Made by a program: the position numbers and the translations under genes. This document shows positions 1 through 8,468 of a stretch of 64,000 nucleotides of DNA, piece by piece; within the stretch, counting starts at the first letter, position 1; each line of letters starts with the position of its first letter. The DNA is taken from contig NZ_JABAID010000005.1 of assembly GCF_012641335.1 (NCBI RefSeq), positions 124,001-188,000 on the forward strand, in the 5' to 3' direction. The notes under the pieces are model-generated. The model saw only the letters and a list, made by a program, of their open reading frames with translations. It was not told the DNA's origin and searched no databases. The DNA is from Novosphingobium sp. ERN07. GTDB taxonomy: Bacteria > Pseudomonadota > Alphaproteobacteria > Sphingomonadales > Sphingomonadaceae.

Positions 1-576
1 CTTTTCGGCAGCCAGCGCCTGTTCCCGCGCCTTGGCGAACTGCGCAAGCTACACCCGCAACTGCACATCGATATCGATTCGGGCCACGCCGCCGAAACCA
101 AACTGGGCGATACGATCGACGCGGCCATCGTTCTGTCAGAAGGGCCGGACGCCTCGCTCCATTCGGTGCGGCTCGATCACAACCGCGTCCACGCTATCAC
201 GTCCACCGCGCTGGCCAGCGAACTGGGCGAGCGCCCCGACATTGCCAAGCTTTCGAAGCAGACGTTCCTCGTCCACAATGATCTGCCGATGAGTTTCGAG
301 GCGTGGAAAAAGGCGCTCCACCTCGAAAAGCTGGAACCTGCTGCGATCGACCACTTCGATTCGGGCCAGCTCATCCTCGAAGCAGCGGCCCAAGGCCTCG
401 GCATCGCGATCATGCACGATGACCACTATCATCGCAGCCACGATTCGCGCCTTGCCAGGCTTTACGACATCGACGTGGACAGCCCCTATTCCTACTGGTT
501 CGTATGCCGCCCGCGCGCCTTGCAATCGCGCCCGGTGCGCCTGTTCCACGACTGGATGCTGCGCGCTGGCCTGTAG
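1..576 (+). CDS. LysR-family transcriptional regulator, C-terminal part (5' end outside window)
   Basis: The frame is open from base 1 to a TAG at 574-576, giving 191 residues with no start, so the N-terminal helix-turn-helix lies upstream of the window. What remains resembles the periplasmic-binding-like effector domain of LysR regulators: a segment of the type RLFPRLGELRKLHPQL, then a block FDSGQLILEAAAQGLGIA and a C-terminal SYWFVCRP...VRLFHDWML, which fits the GcvA-like subgroup. It would bind a small effector and control transcription of an unseen target. It converges on hisN, with 11 bases between the stops. The effector cannot be deduced. Confidence 0.85.
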   Translation, partial: LFGSQRLFPRLGELRKLHPQLHIDIDSGHAAETKLGDTIDAAIVLSEGPDASLHSVRLDHNRVHAITSTALASELGERPDIAKLSKQTFLVHNDLPMSFEAWKKALHLEKLEPAAIDHFDSGQLILEAAAQGLGIAIMHDDHYHRSHDSRLARLYDIDVDSPYSYWFVCRPRALQSRPVRLFHDWMLRAGL

Positions 577-587
577 GCCCAGTCTGC

Positions 588-1367
588 TCAGTGCCCGCAG
601 GCCAGTGCTTCCACCACATCGTCCAACCGCGCCGGGTCACCCAGCGCGATGACATGACCGTCGGACCCGGCGTGCAACGGCTCGCCATTCCAGTCCGCCA
701 TCGTGCCGCCCGCACCTTCGACCACGGGCACCAAGGCCGCCCAATCGTGCAGTTTCAGCCCCGCTTCGCACACCACGTCTAGCTGGCCGGTGGCGAGCAT
801 GGCGTAGTTATAGCAATCACCGCCCATCACCATGCGCTTGTGATCGGTTTTCGCGGCAAGGCCCATGAAGTGCCCGCCATCGTGATCATCAAAGTAATGC
901 GGCCCTGTCGTGGCCAGTGTCGCTTCGGAAAGTTCGCGGCAGATGCGAGTGCGCACCGGCTTACCGTTGAACGTGGTCTGCATTCCCATCGCCCCCACCC
1001 ATCGCTCGCCCGTGATCGGCTGATTGATCACGCCAAGCACGGGAAAACCTTCGACGACGAGCGCAATCAGCGTGCCAAAGATCGGACGCCCGGCAAGAAA
1101 ACCTGCCGTGCCATCGATAGGGTCAAGAACCCAGCTTCGGCCTGATGTGCCTGCAGTGGAGCCGAATTCCTCACCAATTATCGTGTCGCGCGGAACTTCG
1201 GCAGTCAGTATCCGGCGCATGGCCTCCTCTGCCGCCCGGTCAGCCAAGGTAACCGGGGTGGCATCGTCTTTCCGTTCAGCCGTTACGGTGCGGAAGTGCG
1301 GTCGGATCGCGGCGGCGGCAGCATCGGCAAGGCGCAGCGCGAGGGCGATATCTTGGTCCAGCTTCAT
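588..1367 (-). CDS. hisN: histidinol-phosphatase, inositol monophosphatase family
   Basis: A 259-residue protein of the Mg-dependent IMPase fold. The metal-site motifs are visible: GEEFG at residues 65-69, DPIDGT at 82-87, and the late Asp motif LHDWAALVPVVEGAGG around 207-221. Length and the GEEFG/DPIDGTAGF style match HisN-type phosphatases, which hydrolyse histidinol phosphate in histidine synthesis. A broader inositol-1-phosphatase or 3'-phosphoadenosine phosphatase role cannot be excluded from sequence alone. No other his genes are nearby. It has an ATG start and is divergent from the AraC regulator across about 170 bases. Confidence 0.82.
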   Translation of the reverse strand: MKLDQDIALALRLADAAAAAIRPHFRTVTAERKDDATPVTLADRAAEEAMRRILTAEVPRDTIIGEEFGSTAGTSGRSWVLDPIDGTAGFLAGRPIFGTLIALVVEGFPVLGVINQPITGERWVGAMGMQTTFNGKPVRTRICRELSEATLATTGPHYFDDHDGGHFMGLAAKTDHKRMVMGGDCYNYAMLATGQLDVVCEAGLKLHDWAALVPVVEGAGGTMADWNGEPLHAGSDGHVIALGDPARLDDVVEALACGH

Positions 1368-1540
1368 ATCATTGCCTGTGCCCGCCTGCGCATCGGGAGG
1401 TCAACCCGTAGCGCAAGATTTACACTTCCGCGTATTGAACAGTTGTAACATTCGATGCAGCGTGACACGGCGCACAGGTGCATTGATGCGGGGGCATTAC
1501 GGCACCATCAACCATAGCGGGTTGCCTGGGGGCATAGTGG

Positions 1541-2500
1541 ATGACACGAAGTAACCGGCCGGGGGCGGAACGATCGCCCGGCGTGAATCGCGCGATTGCT
1601 TCACCCAATGCCACGCGCGATGGCCAGCCCATTTCTTATAGCCGCGCTCCTGCTGCCGATCTCGAACGCTGGGTCGGGCGGTTTTATGTAACCGTGGTCG
1701 ATACGCCGCCCGATCATCGCCTTGATTGCGGACTGTTGAGCGATTTTGCCTGTATTCGCATCCAGTTGCGGGGGCATTGGCAGGCATCCACAGCGGTCGG
1801 AGACAAAGCGGCAGGCAACGCGGCCATGCTTTTCGGCCCGCATTCGCGGCGGATGCCGATCAGCGTAACCGGCAGTTTCACCAGTGTGGGGGTGTTCCTG
1901 CGTCCGGGCGTGTGCCACGCGATCAATGGTCCTAAGCTGGCCGATCTGGTGGACAGGCTGGAAACCTTCACCGACCTTGGCCTGCCCGAACAGCGCTGGC
2001 TCGATTTGTGTCATCCCGATGACTCGCCCGAAGATTGGGTGCGAGCGATGGAGCACGAAATGCGCAGTCTGATCGCCGACCGCGCCGTGCGCGAACCCGA
2101 TCCTATTTCCGCACGGTTCGAAGCCGCTGCCTTCACCGATCCCACCGTCAGCATTGCGCGCTTGGCCGAAGAATTTGACGTCGATCAGCGGCGGCTTGAA
2201 CGCATCGTCCGTCGCGATTTCGGGATGGCTCCCAAACAGGTGCTCCGCCGCGCCCGCGCACTCGATATGGCCAGCCACTTACGCGGTGTGGCCGATCACG
2301 CCGAGGCCGAAGCCATCGCCCTGCGCTATTATGATCAGAGCCACCTGATCCGCGAATTCACCGAACTTTTCGGGATGAGTCCCCGCCAGTTCGTGGAACG
2401 TCCCCAACCGCTGATGACCATCGGCCTCGAATCGCGGCAAACGCGCAGACTGGAAACGATCCGCCGGCTGGAACCGGGCGAGGTGAAACCTTGGGAATGA
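1541..2500 (+). CDS. AraC-family transcriptional regulator
   Basis: A 319-residue protein. The C-terminal portion from about residue 200 carries the double helix-turn-helix of AraC/XylS proteins: DPTVSIARLAEEFDVDQRRL is the first helix-turn-helix, followed by RIVRRDFGMAPKQVLRRARAL, and the second ends in YYDQSHLIREFTELFGMSPRQF, the usual family signature. The N-terminal ~190 residues would be the sensing domain; its ligand is not recognisable. It is divergent from hisN. The first ~30 residues are polar and may not all be translated, since later in-frame starts are possible. Confidence 0.85.
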   Translation: MTRSNRPGAERSPGVNRAIASPNATRDGQPISYSRAPAADLERWVGRFYVTVVDTPPDHRLDCGLLSDFACIRIQLRGHWQASTAVGDKAAGNAAMLFGPHSRRMPISVTGSFTSVGVFLRPGVCHAINGPKLADLVDRLETFTDLGLPEQRWLDLCHPDDSPEDWVRAMEHEMRSLIADRAVREPDPISARFEAAAFTDPTVSIARLAEEFDVDQRRLERIVRRDFGMAPKQVLRRARALDMASHLRGVADHAEAEAIALRYYDQSHLIREFTELFGMSPRQFVERPQPLMTIGLESRQTRRLETIRRLEPGEVKPWE

Positions 2501-2565
2501 GCGCGGGTGCGCATGGGGGAATAAGCGCGGTTGCGCATCGACACCGCCTCGCCTAGGCCGGGCAG

Positions 2566-2913
2566 ATGGCAAGGGCTGATCGTCTCGAACGTCTCGACAA
2601 GCGCCGCTCTGAAATGGAAGCGGACTATACAGAAGCGCTGATTGCAGCGCTGGAAGTGACGGCAGCAGGCAAATGGGGCCTGTTCGACCACAATGCCGAC
2701 AAGATCATGCGTGCCGCCACCGCTCCGGTGATAAAAGCGCTTTCAGACCTTGCCGATGAAATTGCCGAGGCACGCGAACAATTGTTCATGGAACCATTCA
2801 CGCTCCATGATGAATTCATGGCCGCGCGCGGCAAGCCCCTCGCCAACGCCGTGGGCGAACCCAAACAGGCCCGCGCATGGCTGGAACGGCTGAAATCAGA
2901 CAACAAAACTTAG
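2566..2913 (+). CDS. conserved-looking hypothetical protein, 115 aa
   Basis: I do not recognise a family. The protein is mostly helical and charged, has no signal peptide or membrane segment, and contains a central [17 protein letters not shown] block followed by an amphipathic helix with several Glu residues. An ATG start follows a 65-base gap after the AraC gene. Its stop overlaps the convergent prs stop by four bases. Codon usage looks like the neighbouring genes, which supports it being real. Confidence 0.6.
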   Translation: MARADRLERLDKRRSEMEADYTEALIAALEVTAAGKWGLFDHNADKIMRAATAPVIKALSDLADEIAEAREQLFMEPFTLHDEFMAARGKPLANAVGEPKQARAWLERLKSDNKT

Positions 2914-3845
2914 TCGAAAAGGCTGGAAACCGAGCTTTCATCGGCAATACGGCGCACCGCTTCGCCAATCAGCGGAGCAATGGTTAGCACGCGGATGCGG
3001 TCACACGATGCAGTCGCCTCGGTTGGCATGATCGTATCGGAAATGACCAATTCCTTCAGCGCTGAATTGCCGACGCGGGCCACTGCGCCGCCCGACAGAA
3101 CGCCGTGAGTGATATAGGCCGATACGCCCGCCGCACCCGCGTCCATCAATGCCTGCGCCGCGTTGCAAAGTGTGCCGCCCGAATCGATGATATCGTCGAT
3201 CAGGATGCACATGCGGCCCTTCACGTCACCGATGATGTTCATCACTTCCGACTGGCCGGGGCGATCACGTCGCTTGTCCACAATCGCCAGTGGCGCGTTG
3301 TTCAGGCGCTTGGCCAGCGCGCGGGCGCGAACCACGCCGCCCACGTCGGGCGAAACGACCATCAGTTCCTGCGTGCCGTAACGGGTCTGGATATCCGCCG
3401 CCATAACCGGTGCGGCAAACAGGTTATCGGTCGGGATATCGAAGAAACCCTGAATCTGCCCGGCGTGAAGATCGACGGCCAGAACGCGGTCGGCCCCAGC
3501 CTCGGTAATCAGGTTGCAGACCAGCTTGGCCGAGATAGGCGTGCGCGGGCCGGGCTTTCGGTCTTGGCGGGCATAGCCGAAATAGGGGACCACCGCCGTG
3601 ATGCGCTTTGCCGATGCACGGCGCAGCGCGTCGATGCAGATCAGCAGTTCCATCAGGTTGTCGTTCGCTGGATAGCTGGTGGACTGCACCACGAACACAT
3701 CTTCGCCACGCACGTTTTCGTGGATTTCCACGAAGACTTCCTCGTCGGCAAAACGGCGCACGCTGGCGTCGGTCAGCGGCATTTCGAGATAGGCCGAAAT
3801 GGCGCGTGCGAGCGGCAGGTTTGAGTTGCCAGCCATGATCTTCAT
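2910..3845 (-). CDS. prs: ribose-phosphate pyrophosphokinase
   Basis: A 311-residue PRPP synthetase. It makes phosphoribosyl pyrophosphate from ribose 5-phosphate and ATP, the precursor for purine, pyrimidine, histidine, tryptophan and NAD synthesis; pyrE, purM and nadE in this window belong to pathways that use it. Visible motifs are [10 protein letters not shown] at about 88-97, the [12 protein letters not shown] metal/ATP segment at about 124-135, the VSPDVGG stretch at 164-170 and the PRPP loop [11 protein letters not shown] at about 215-225. Full family length. An alternative internal start MAGNSNL lies three codons in. Confidence 0.97.
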   Translation of the reverse strand: MKIMAGNSNLPLARAISAYLEMPLTDASVRRFADEEVFVEIHENVRGEDVFVVQSTSYPANDNLMELLICIDALRRASAKRITAVVPYFGYARQDRKPGPRTPISAKLVCNLITEAGADRVLAVDLHAGQIQGFFDIPTDNLFAAPVMAADIQTRYGTQELMVVSPDVGGVVRARALAKRLNNAPLAIVDKRRDRPGQSEVMNIIGDVKGRMCILIDDIIDSGGTLCNAAQALMDAGAAGVSAYITHGVLSGGAVARVGNSALKELVISDTIMPTEATASCDRIRVLTIAPLIGEAVRRIADESSVSSLFD

Positions 3846-3947
3846 GCGTGCGATTCCCTCGGTTCAGTCCCCGTCAGCGCCCTTAGCCCAAGATGACAGC
3901 TTTGCAACTCTTGCAGCACCCCTGTGTTGCCGCCTAGTGATCAGATC

Positions 3948-5615
3948 ATGGCAGATACACTTCGCATCACCCTCGCCCAGCTCAACCAGTCGGTCGGCGA
4001 TCTTGCCGCCAATGCCGCCGCGATGCTCGCCGTGCGCGAAAAGGTGCCCGATGCGGACCTGATCGTCTTTCCCGAACTGCAGTTGATCGGCTATCCGCCG
4101 GAAGACCTGATCATGAAGCCAGCGCTGGTCGCCTACGCAGCGGTGGAACTGGAAAAGCTGGCCCGTGTCACGGCAGACGGTGGCCCCGCCATGCTCGTCG
4201 GATCGGTCTTCGTGCGCGATGGCGCGCTGCATAATGGCGTGGCCCTGCTCGAAGGCGGGCGCATCGCGGCCACACGCTTCAAGTATGAACTGCCCAACTA
4301 CGGCACGTTCGATGAAAAGCGCTATTTCATGCCCGGCCCCTTGCCTGAACCCGTGCTGTTCAAGGGCGCGATGCTGGGCCTGCCGATTTGCGAGGACATC
4401 TGGCACCCGGACGTGTGCCGTCATCTGGCCGAACTTGGCGCGGAAATCTTCATCTGCATCAACGGCAGCCCCTATGAAATCGACAAGGATGTTCTGCGCA
4501 TCGATGGTGTGGCCAAACGCCGCGCTATCGATACGGGCATTCCCGTTGCCTATCTCAATCGCGTGGGCGGGCAGGATGAGCTGGCCTTCGACGGTGCTAG
4601 CTTCGTCGTCGGCCCCGAAGGCGCGCTGTGGGTGCAGATGCCCGATTGGGAAGAATCGATCGTCACCACCGTCTGGACGCAGACAGCGCGCGGATCAGGT
4701 TCCATCTGGCGGTGCGAACCGGGTGAAGTCCACGAACTCGCGGAACACCCCGAAGACATCTATTGCGCGATGGTCATGGCGCTGCGCGACTATGTGAACC
4801 GCAATCGCTTTCCGGGCGTGGTGCTTGGCCTGTCGGGTGGCATCGATTCGGCAATCTGCGCCGCCATCGCCGCCGATGCGCTGGGCCCGGACCGCGTGTG
4901 GTGCGTGATGCTGCCCAGCCGCTACACCAGCCAGGAAAGCCTTGATGATGCGGCAGGCTGCGCCCAGATGCTGGGGCTTCGGCTCGATACCGTGCCGATT
5001 GTCCCGGCGGTCGATGCTTTCGATACCATGCTTGCCCCCGCCTTCACGGACAAGCAACCAGACCTGACCGAGGAAAACATCCAGTCGCGCATTCGCGGTG
5101 TCACGCTTATGGCGCTGTCGAACAAATTCGGCCCTATGCTGGTGACGACCGGGAACAAGAGCGAGATGAGCGTCGGCTACGCCACCATCTATGGTGACAT
5201 GAACGGCGGCTACAACCCGTTGAAAGACGCCTACAAAACCACCGTCTTTGCCATTTCCGAATGGCGCAATATAAAGCGCCCCAAGATCGGCCTTGGCCCT
5301 GATGGCCCGGTTATGCCGCAGCGGATCATCACCAAGCCGCCCAGCGCCGAACTGCGCCCGGACCAGAAAGATTCGGATTCGCTCCCTCCTTACGACGTGC
5401 TCGACGCCATTCTCCTCGGCCTTGTGGAGCATGAAAAGAGTGTCGACCAGATCGTTGCCGAAGGACATGATCGCGATACCGTGATCCGCATCGAACGCTT
5501 GCTGCACCTTGCCGAATACAAGCGCAGGCAGGCTCCTCCGGGCGTAAAGCTCGGCGCACGCAATTATGGCCGCGACCGCCGTTATCCGATCACGCACAGC
5601 TTCCGCACCGGCTAA
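3948..5615 (+). CDS. nadE: glutamine-dependent NAD+ synthetase
   Basis: A 555-residue two-domain enzyme that amidates nicotinic acid adenine dinucleotide to NAD using glutamine. The N-terminal nitrilase-type glutaminase domain shows the Glu-Lys-Cys triad: FPEL (E43), RFKYELPNY (K112) and PICED (C148). The C-terminal synthetase domain has the ATP pyrophosphatase loop SGGIDS at 296-301. I chose the ATG at 3948 (MADTLRITLAQL) over an in-frame GTG at 3924 because the family normally begins there. It is divergent from prs, with about 100 bases between the starts. Confidence 0.96.
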   Translation: MADTLRITLAQLNQSVGDLAANAAAMLAVREKVPDADLIVFPELQLIGYPPEDLIMKPALVAYAAVELEKLARVTADGGPAMLVGSVFVRDGALHNGVALLEGGRIAATRFKYELPNYGTFDEKRYFMPGPLPEPVLFKGAMLGLPICEDIWHPDVCRHLAELGAEIFICINGSPYEIDKDVLRIDGVAKRRAIDTGIPVAYLNRVGGQDELAFDGASFVVGPEGALWVQMPDWEESIVTTVWTQTARGSGSIWRCEPGEVHELAEHPEDIYCAMVMALRDYVNRNRFPGVVLGLSGGIDSAICAAIAADALGPDRVWCVMLPSRYTSQESLDDAAGCAQMLGLRLDTVPIVPAVDAFDTMLAPAFTDKQPDLTEENIQSRIRGVTLMALSNKFGPMLVTTGNKSEMSVGYATIYGDMNGGYNPLKDAYKTTVFAISEWRNIKRPKIGLGPDGPVMPQRIITKPPSAELRPDQKDSDSLPPYDVLDAILLGLVEHEKSVDQIVAEGHDRDTVIRIERLLHLAEYKRRQAPPGVKLGARNYGRDRRYPITHSFRTG

Positions 5616-5620
5616 GTTTT

Positions 5621-5635
5621 TGCGAATGATTCGCA
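5621..5635. promoter_or_regulatory. Fur-type operator, site 1
   Basis: TGCGAATGATTCGCA is a perfect 7-1-7 inverted repeat, the form expected for a ferric-uptake-regulator box in alphaproteobacteria. It begins six bases after the nadE stop and lies about 55 bases upstream of the next start codon. It probably overlaps the promoter of the small gene at 5692 and would repress it when iron is replete. Confidence 0.7.
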
Positions 5636-5663
5636 TTGACGAGAGAGGGTGGGCAACCTAATT

Positions 5664-5678
5664 TGCGATTCGTTCGCA
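5664..5678. promoter_or_regulatory. Fur-type operator, site 2 (imperfect)
   Basis: TGCGATTCGTTCGCA resembles the perfect site 28 bases upstream, with the outer arms intact and mismatches in the centre. It ends about 14 bases before the start codon at 5692, so a bound protein would cover the ribosome-binding region and early transcript. Paired sites are common at tightly iron-controlled genes. Confidence 0.55.
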
Positions 5679-5691
5679 AGAAAGGATGCCC

Positions 5692-6138
5692 ATGCCCGCT
5701 CCCCAGCCGCTCGGTGAATCGTCCACCCGCTTTTCCGCGCTGATCGAAAGCCTGTCCCGCCCGCACGACGTGCGCGGCCTCTCGCTCAAGAGCCTGCACG
5801 TTACGATGGCCATGCGCCTGTGCGCATTGTTCGATGCGGCCGGGCGCGATCCCGTGCCCGACCTCGCCCAGCGTTATCGCAGCGTTGAAGCCGCCTGCGC
5901 CGTCCACGGCCTTGTCCAAACGGTGAAGCAGGTCTGGCCCGAACCCTTTATGGTCAACCGCCCCTGCTGCCTTGCAATGACGCCTGATGAAGTAACGCTG
6001 GTGGCCCTTGCCCGCTCCGCACAGGCCGGCAATCGCGCAGCCTTCACCGATGCCATAACCGGCTTCGTTCGCGCCGACCGGCACGACGCGCTCTACAACG
6101 CCACGATTCACGCCGTAGCGCTCATCCCTTCCCCTTGA
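5692..6138 (+). CDS. uncharacterised protein behind Fur-like boxes
   Basis: A 148-residue cytoplasmic protein of unknown function. I chose the ATG at 5692 rather than 5686 because an AAAGG sequence sits six bases before it. The protein has four cysteines (about 44, 69, 92 and 93, the last two adjacent in NRPCCLAMTPDE) and scattered His residues. The C-terminal third (MTPDEVTLVALARSAQAGNR...FVRADRHDALY) is helical and looks conserved. Two Fur-like palindromes directly upstream suggest iron-repressed expression. gltX begins 26 bases after its stop and could be read from the same promoter. No enzyme motif was recognised. Confidence 0.72.
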   Translation: MPAPQPLGESSTRFSALIESLSRPHDVRGLSLKSLHVTMAMRLCALFDAAGRDPVPDLAQRYRSVEAACAVHGLVQTVKQVWPEPFMVNRPCCLAMTPDEVTLVALARSAQAGNRAAFTDAITGFVRADRHDALYNATIHAVALIPSP

Positions 6139-6164
6139 ACGCCCGGCGCGCTAGGGCGTTGCGC

Positions 6165-7493
6165 ATGACCACGGTAACCCGCTTCGCCCCATCGCCCACT
6201 GGCAAGCTCCATGTCGGCAACGTCCGCACTGCGCTGCACAACTGGCTGCTGGCAAAGAAGACCGGCGGCAAGTTCGTGCTGCGCATAGACGATACCGATG
6301 CCGAACGCAGCCGCGAGGAGTATGTCGAAGCGATCCGCGCCGATCTGCAATGGCTTGGCCTCGTGCCCGAAGGTGAGGAACGCCAGTCGCTCCGCACCGA
6401 CCTTTATGAGCGCGAATTCCAGCGTCTCGTTTCCGCAGGCCGCATCTATCGCGCCTATGAATCCGCGCAGGAACTGGATCTCAAGCGCAAGATCCTCTTG
6501 GGGCGCGGCCTCCCCCCGATCTACGATCGTGCTGCGCTGAAGCTCACCGAGGCAGACCACGCTGCCAAAGCTTCTGCGGGCGAGAAGCCGCACTGGCGCT
6601 TCCTCCTCGATCACGATCAGCCAATCATGTGGAACGATGGCATTCGGGGGGCGCAGAACTTCGACCCGCGCCAGATGTCAGACCCAGTGATCCGCCGCGC
6701 CGATGGATCATGGCTCTACATGCTGCCCTCCGCCATCGACGATATCGCGATGGGCATCACTGATGTTCTGCGCGGTGAAGATCACGTTTCAAACACCGCC
6801 ACGCAGATCCAGATGTTCACCGCGCTGGGCGCAACGCCGCCGCGCTTTGCTCATGAAGCCCTGCTGACCGGCAGCGAAGGCAAACTGTCCAAACGCCTTG
6901 GCGCGCTCGGCATGGCAGATTTCCGCGAACAGGGCATCGAACCCGAAGCCATCGTCGCGCTGCTCGCCCGTTTGGGCACGTCCGATTCGGTCGACCCGTC
7001 GCTCGGCGCCGATGCGCTCGCCGCGAGCTTCGATTTATCCCGCTTCGGCCGCGCGCCCGCCCGCTTTGACGAAGCAGACCTGCACCGCGTCAACGCTCAG
7101 ATCGTCCACCGCCTGCCCTACGCCCGCGTCGCGCATCTCCTGCCTGCTGGCATGGGCGAACCAGCGTGGGACGCGATCCGCCCAAACCTCGCGCATATCG
7201 ATGAAGCGCGCGAATGGTGGCAAGTCGTCACAGGCCCGGTCACCGCACCGGCCTTCGACGACGAAACCCGCGCCTTCCTTGCCGAAGCGGCAACGGTTGC
7301 CACCGCACTCGATTGGCAGGCAGACCCGTGGCGCGCGCTGACATCGGCGCTAAAGGACAGCACCGGCCGCAAGGGCAAAACCCTTTTCCTCCCCCTGCGC
7401 CAAGCCCTGACCGGCCACGACCACGGCCCGGAGATGGCAGCCCTCCTTCCGCTGATCGCAAAGGAAGAGGCCGTGCGGCGGTTGTCAGCCTGA
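6165..7493 (+). CDS. gltX: glutamyl-tRNA synthetase
   Basis: A 442-residue class I aminoacyl-tRNA synthetase that charges tRNA(Glu). The HIGH-type motif appears as PSPTGKLHVGN near residues 10-19, and the KMSKS-type motif as GKLSKR near 240. Other family blocks are FVLRIDDTDAERS and VLRGEDHVSNTA. I chose the ATG at 6165 (MTTVTRFAPSPTG) over an upstream TTG because the family starts there. Some alphaproteobacteria carry two gltX copies of differing tRNA specificity; whether this one discriminates tRNA(Glu) from tRNA(Gln) cannot be told here. It follows the Fur-boxed gene closely. Confidence 0.95.
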   Translation: MTTVTRFAPSPTGKLHVGNVRTALHNWLLAKKTGGKFVLRIDDTDAERSREEYVEAIRADLQWLGLVPEGEERQSLRTDLYEREFQRLVSAGRIYRAYESAQELDLKRKILLGRGLPPIYDRAALKLTEADHAAKASAGEKPHWRFLLDHDQPIMWNDGIRGAQNFDPRQMSDPVIRRADGSWLYMLPSAIDDIAMGITDVLRGEDHVSNTATQIQMFTALGATPPRFAHEALLTGSEGKLSKRLGALGMADFREQGIEPEAIVALLARLGTSDSVDPSLGADALAASFDLSRFGRAPARFDEADLHRVNAQIVHRLPYARVAHLLPAGMGEPAWDAIRPNLAHIDEAREWWQVVTGPVTAPAFDDETRAFLAEAATVATALDWQADPWRALTSALKDSTGRKGKTLFLPLRQALTGHDHGPEMAALLPLIAKEEAVRRLSA

Positions 7494-7495
7494 AC

Positions 7496-7533
7496 AAATC
7501 CTCTCCGTTTTCACCAAGTGCAAATGGGGAAGA
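7496..7533. repeat. intergenic repeat, CCTCCCCGTTTT family, copy 1
   Basis: This segment begins AAATCCTCTCCGTTTT and continues to CAAATGGGGAAGA. It is a diverged copy of elements at 59851 and 59896, in the gap between the gltX stop and the convergent small membrane gene. The two ends are roughly complementary (CTCCGTTT with AAATGGGG), so it can form an imperfect hairpin. Confidence 0.6.
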
Positions 7534-7830
7534 TTACGGCTGCCGCCGCCCCATTGCCCACGCCAACGGCACCGTAGTCACAATCGGCCCGATCCAGTCG
7601 GCCAACCGATCGGCATTATCCCACACGCGCCCGTCGAACACGCCCCACCACGGCATGTTGGCGCGCAGGCCCTGCCCGAACTGTTCGATCCAGCGGTATT
7701 CCGCCTGCGCAACCTCGCGCCCGATGAAATAGCCGCAGGCCAGCGCCGCCCCTGCCCACCAGTTCCGCGTCGTCAGCCCTACCAGCGCCTGTATCAGCAG
7801 CGCCGCAATCGCATGTTCGATCAGGTTCAT
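7534..7830 (-). CDS. small membrane protein of unknown function
   Basis: A 98-residue protein starting at the ATG at 7830; the frame is open further upstream but would cross a terminator. The sequence has an N-terminal hydrophobic stretch IEHAIAALLIQALVGL, a second one WWAGAALACGYFIG, a soluble Trp-rich middle (NMPWWGVFDGRVWDNADRL) and a C-terminal hydrophobic end IGPIVTTVPLAWAMG. The pattern is somewhat like small phage-type membrane proteins, but no phage genes are nearby. Family not recognised. Confidence 0.55.
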   Translation of the reverse strand: MNLIEHAIAALLIQALVGLTTRNWWAGAALACGYFIGREVAQAEYRWIEQFGQGLRANMPWWGVFDGRVWDNADRLADWIGPIVTTVPLAWAMGRRQP

Positions 7831-7844
7831 GCCCTCTCCAACGC

Positions 7845-7876
7845 AAAAAGGGGCGGCAGCCCTGCGGCCCCGCCCC
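7845..7876 (-). terminator. rho-independent terminator after ppi
   Basis: Read on the minus strand, a 7-bp GC stem (GGGGCGG / CCGCCCC) with a GC-rich 13-base middle is followed by TTTTT. It lies just past the cyclophilin stop and before the small membrane gene, separating the two transcripts. Confidence 0.8.
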
Positions 7877-7901
7877 TCTCCAAACTCGGCGTGAAAGCCG
7901 A

Positions 7902-8357
7902 TCAGGCAGCCACAACGCTCGCCTTGCGGATCACGCCGGGGTTTGCCGGCGGTTCGCCCTTGGGCAGCGCGTCGATGTGTTCCATGCCGCTTTCGACCAC
8001 GCCCCACACGGTGTACTGCTTATCGAGGAAACGCGCGTCATCAAAGCAGATGAAGAACTGGCTGTTCGCCGAGTGCGGCGCACTGGTGCGAGCCATCGAG
8101 CACACGCCGCGCACGTGCGGTTCTGCGTTGAATTCGGCCTTCAGATCCGGCTTATCCGAACCGCCCATGCCGGTTCCCTGCGGGCAGCCGCCCTGCGCCA
8201 TGAAGCCGGGGATCACACGATGGAACTTCACGCCATCGTAAAAGCCTTCACCGGCAAGTTCCTTGATCCGCTCTACGTGGCCGGGGGCGAGATCAGGACG
8301 CAGCTTGATCACCACATCACCGGAATCGAGCGAAAGAACGAGATTTTCGTCAGCCAT
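7902..8357 (-). CDS. cyclophilin-type peptidyl-prolyl cis-trans isomerase
   Basis: A 151-residue single-domain cyclophilin that speeds cis/trans isomerisation of prolyl bonds. The catalytic block FHRVIPGFMAQGG lies at residues 45-57, and the later NSQFFICFDDARFLDKQYTVWGVV block is typical. There is no signal peptide, so it is likely cytoplasmic (PpiB-like). I used the ATG at 8357 (MADENLVL) rather than an upstream in-frame codon. A terminator follows. It is divergent from mgtE across 111 bases, in which I see no clear regulatory RNA. Confidence 0.93.
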   Translation of the reverse strand: MADENLVLSLDSGDVVIKLRPDLAPGHVERIKELAGEGFYDGVKFHRVIPGFMAQGGCPQGTGMGGSDKPDLKAEFNAEPHVRGVCSMARTSAPHSANSQFFICFDDARFLDKQYTVWGVVESGMEHIDALPKGEPPANPGVIRKASVVAA

Positions 8358-8468
8358 TGGTCGCAAATCCTTGTTGTCTTGCGCGCCGATATAGTGGTTC
8401 GAAAAATAAAGTCACGCATAGGTCTGCCGAGCGGTTGCAATTGATACGCCAGTGGGTAACCCGCCCGT

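Noticed and set aside
7534..7830. Small membrane gene as a prophage holin remnant
   Set aside because: Hydrophobic pattern is only loosely holin-like, and no other phage gene, integrase or attachment repeat is nearby.
8358..8468. Possible Mg2+-sensing leader or tRNA-like piece before mgtE (a GTGGTTCGAAAA stretch)
   Set aside because: Only 111 bases, no cloverleaf and no conserved riboswitch core; the resemblance is limited to a few bases.
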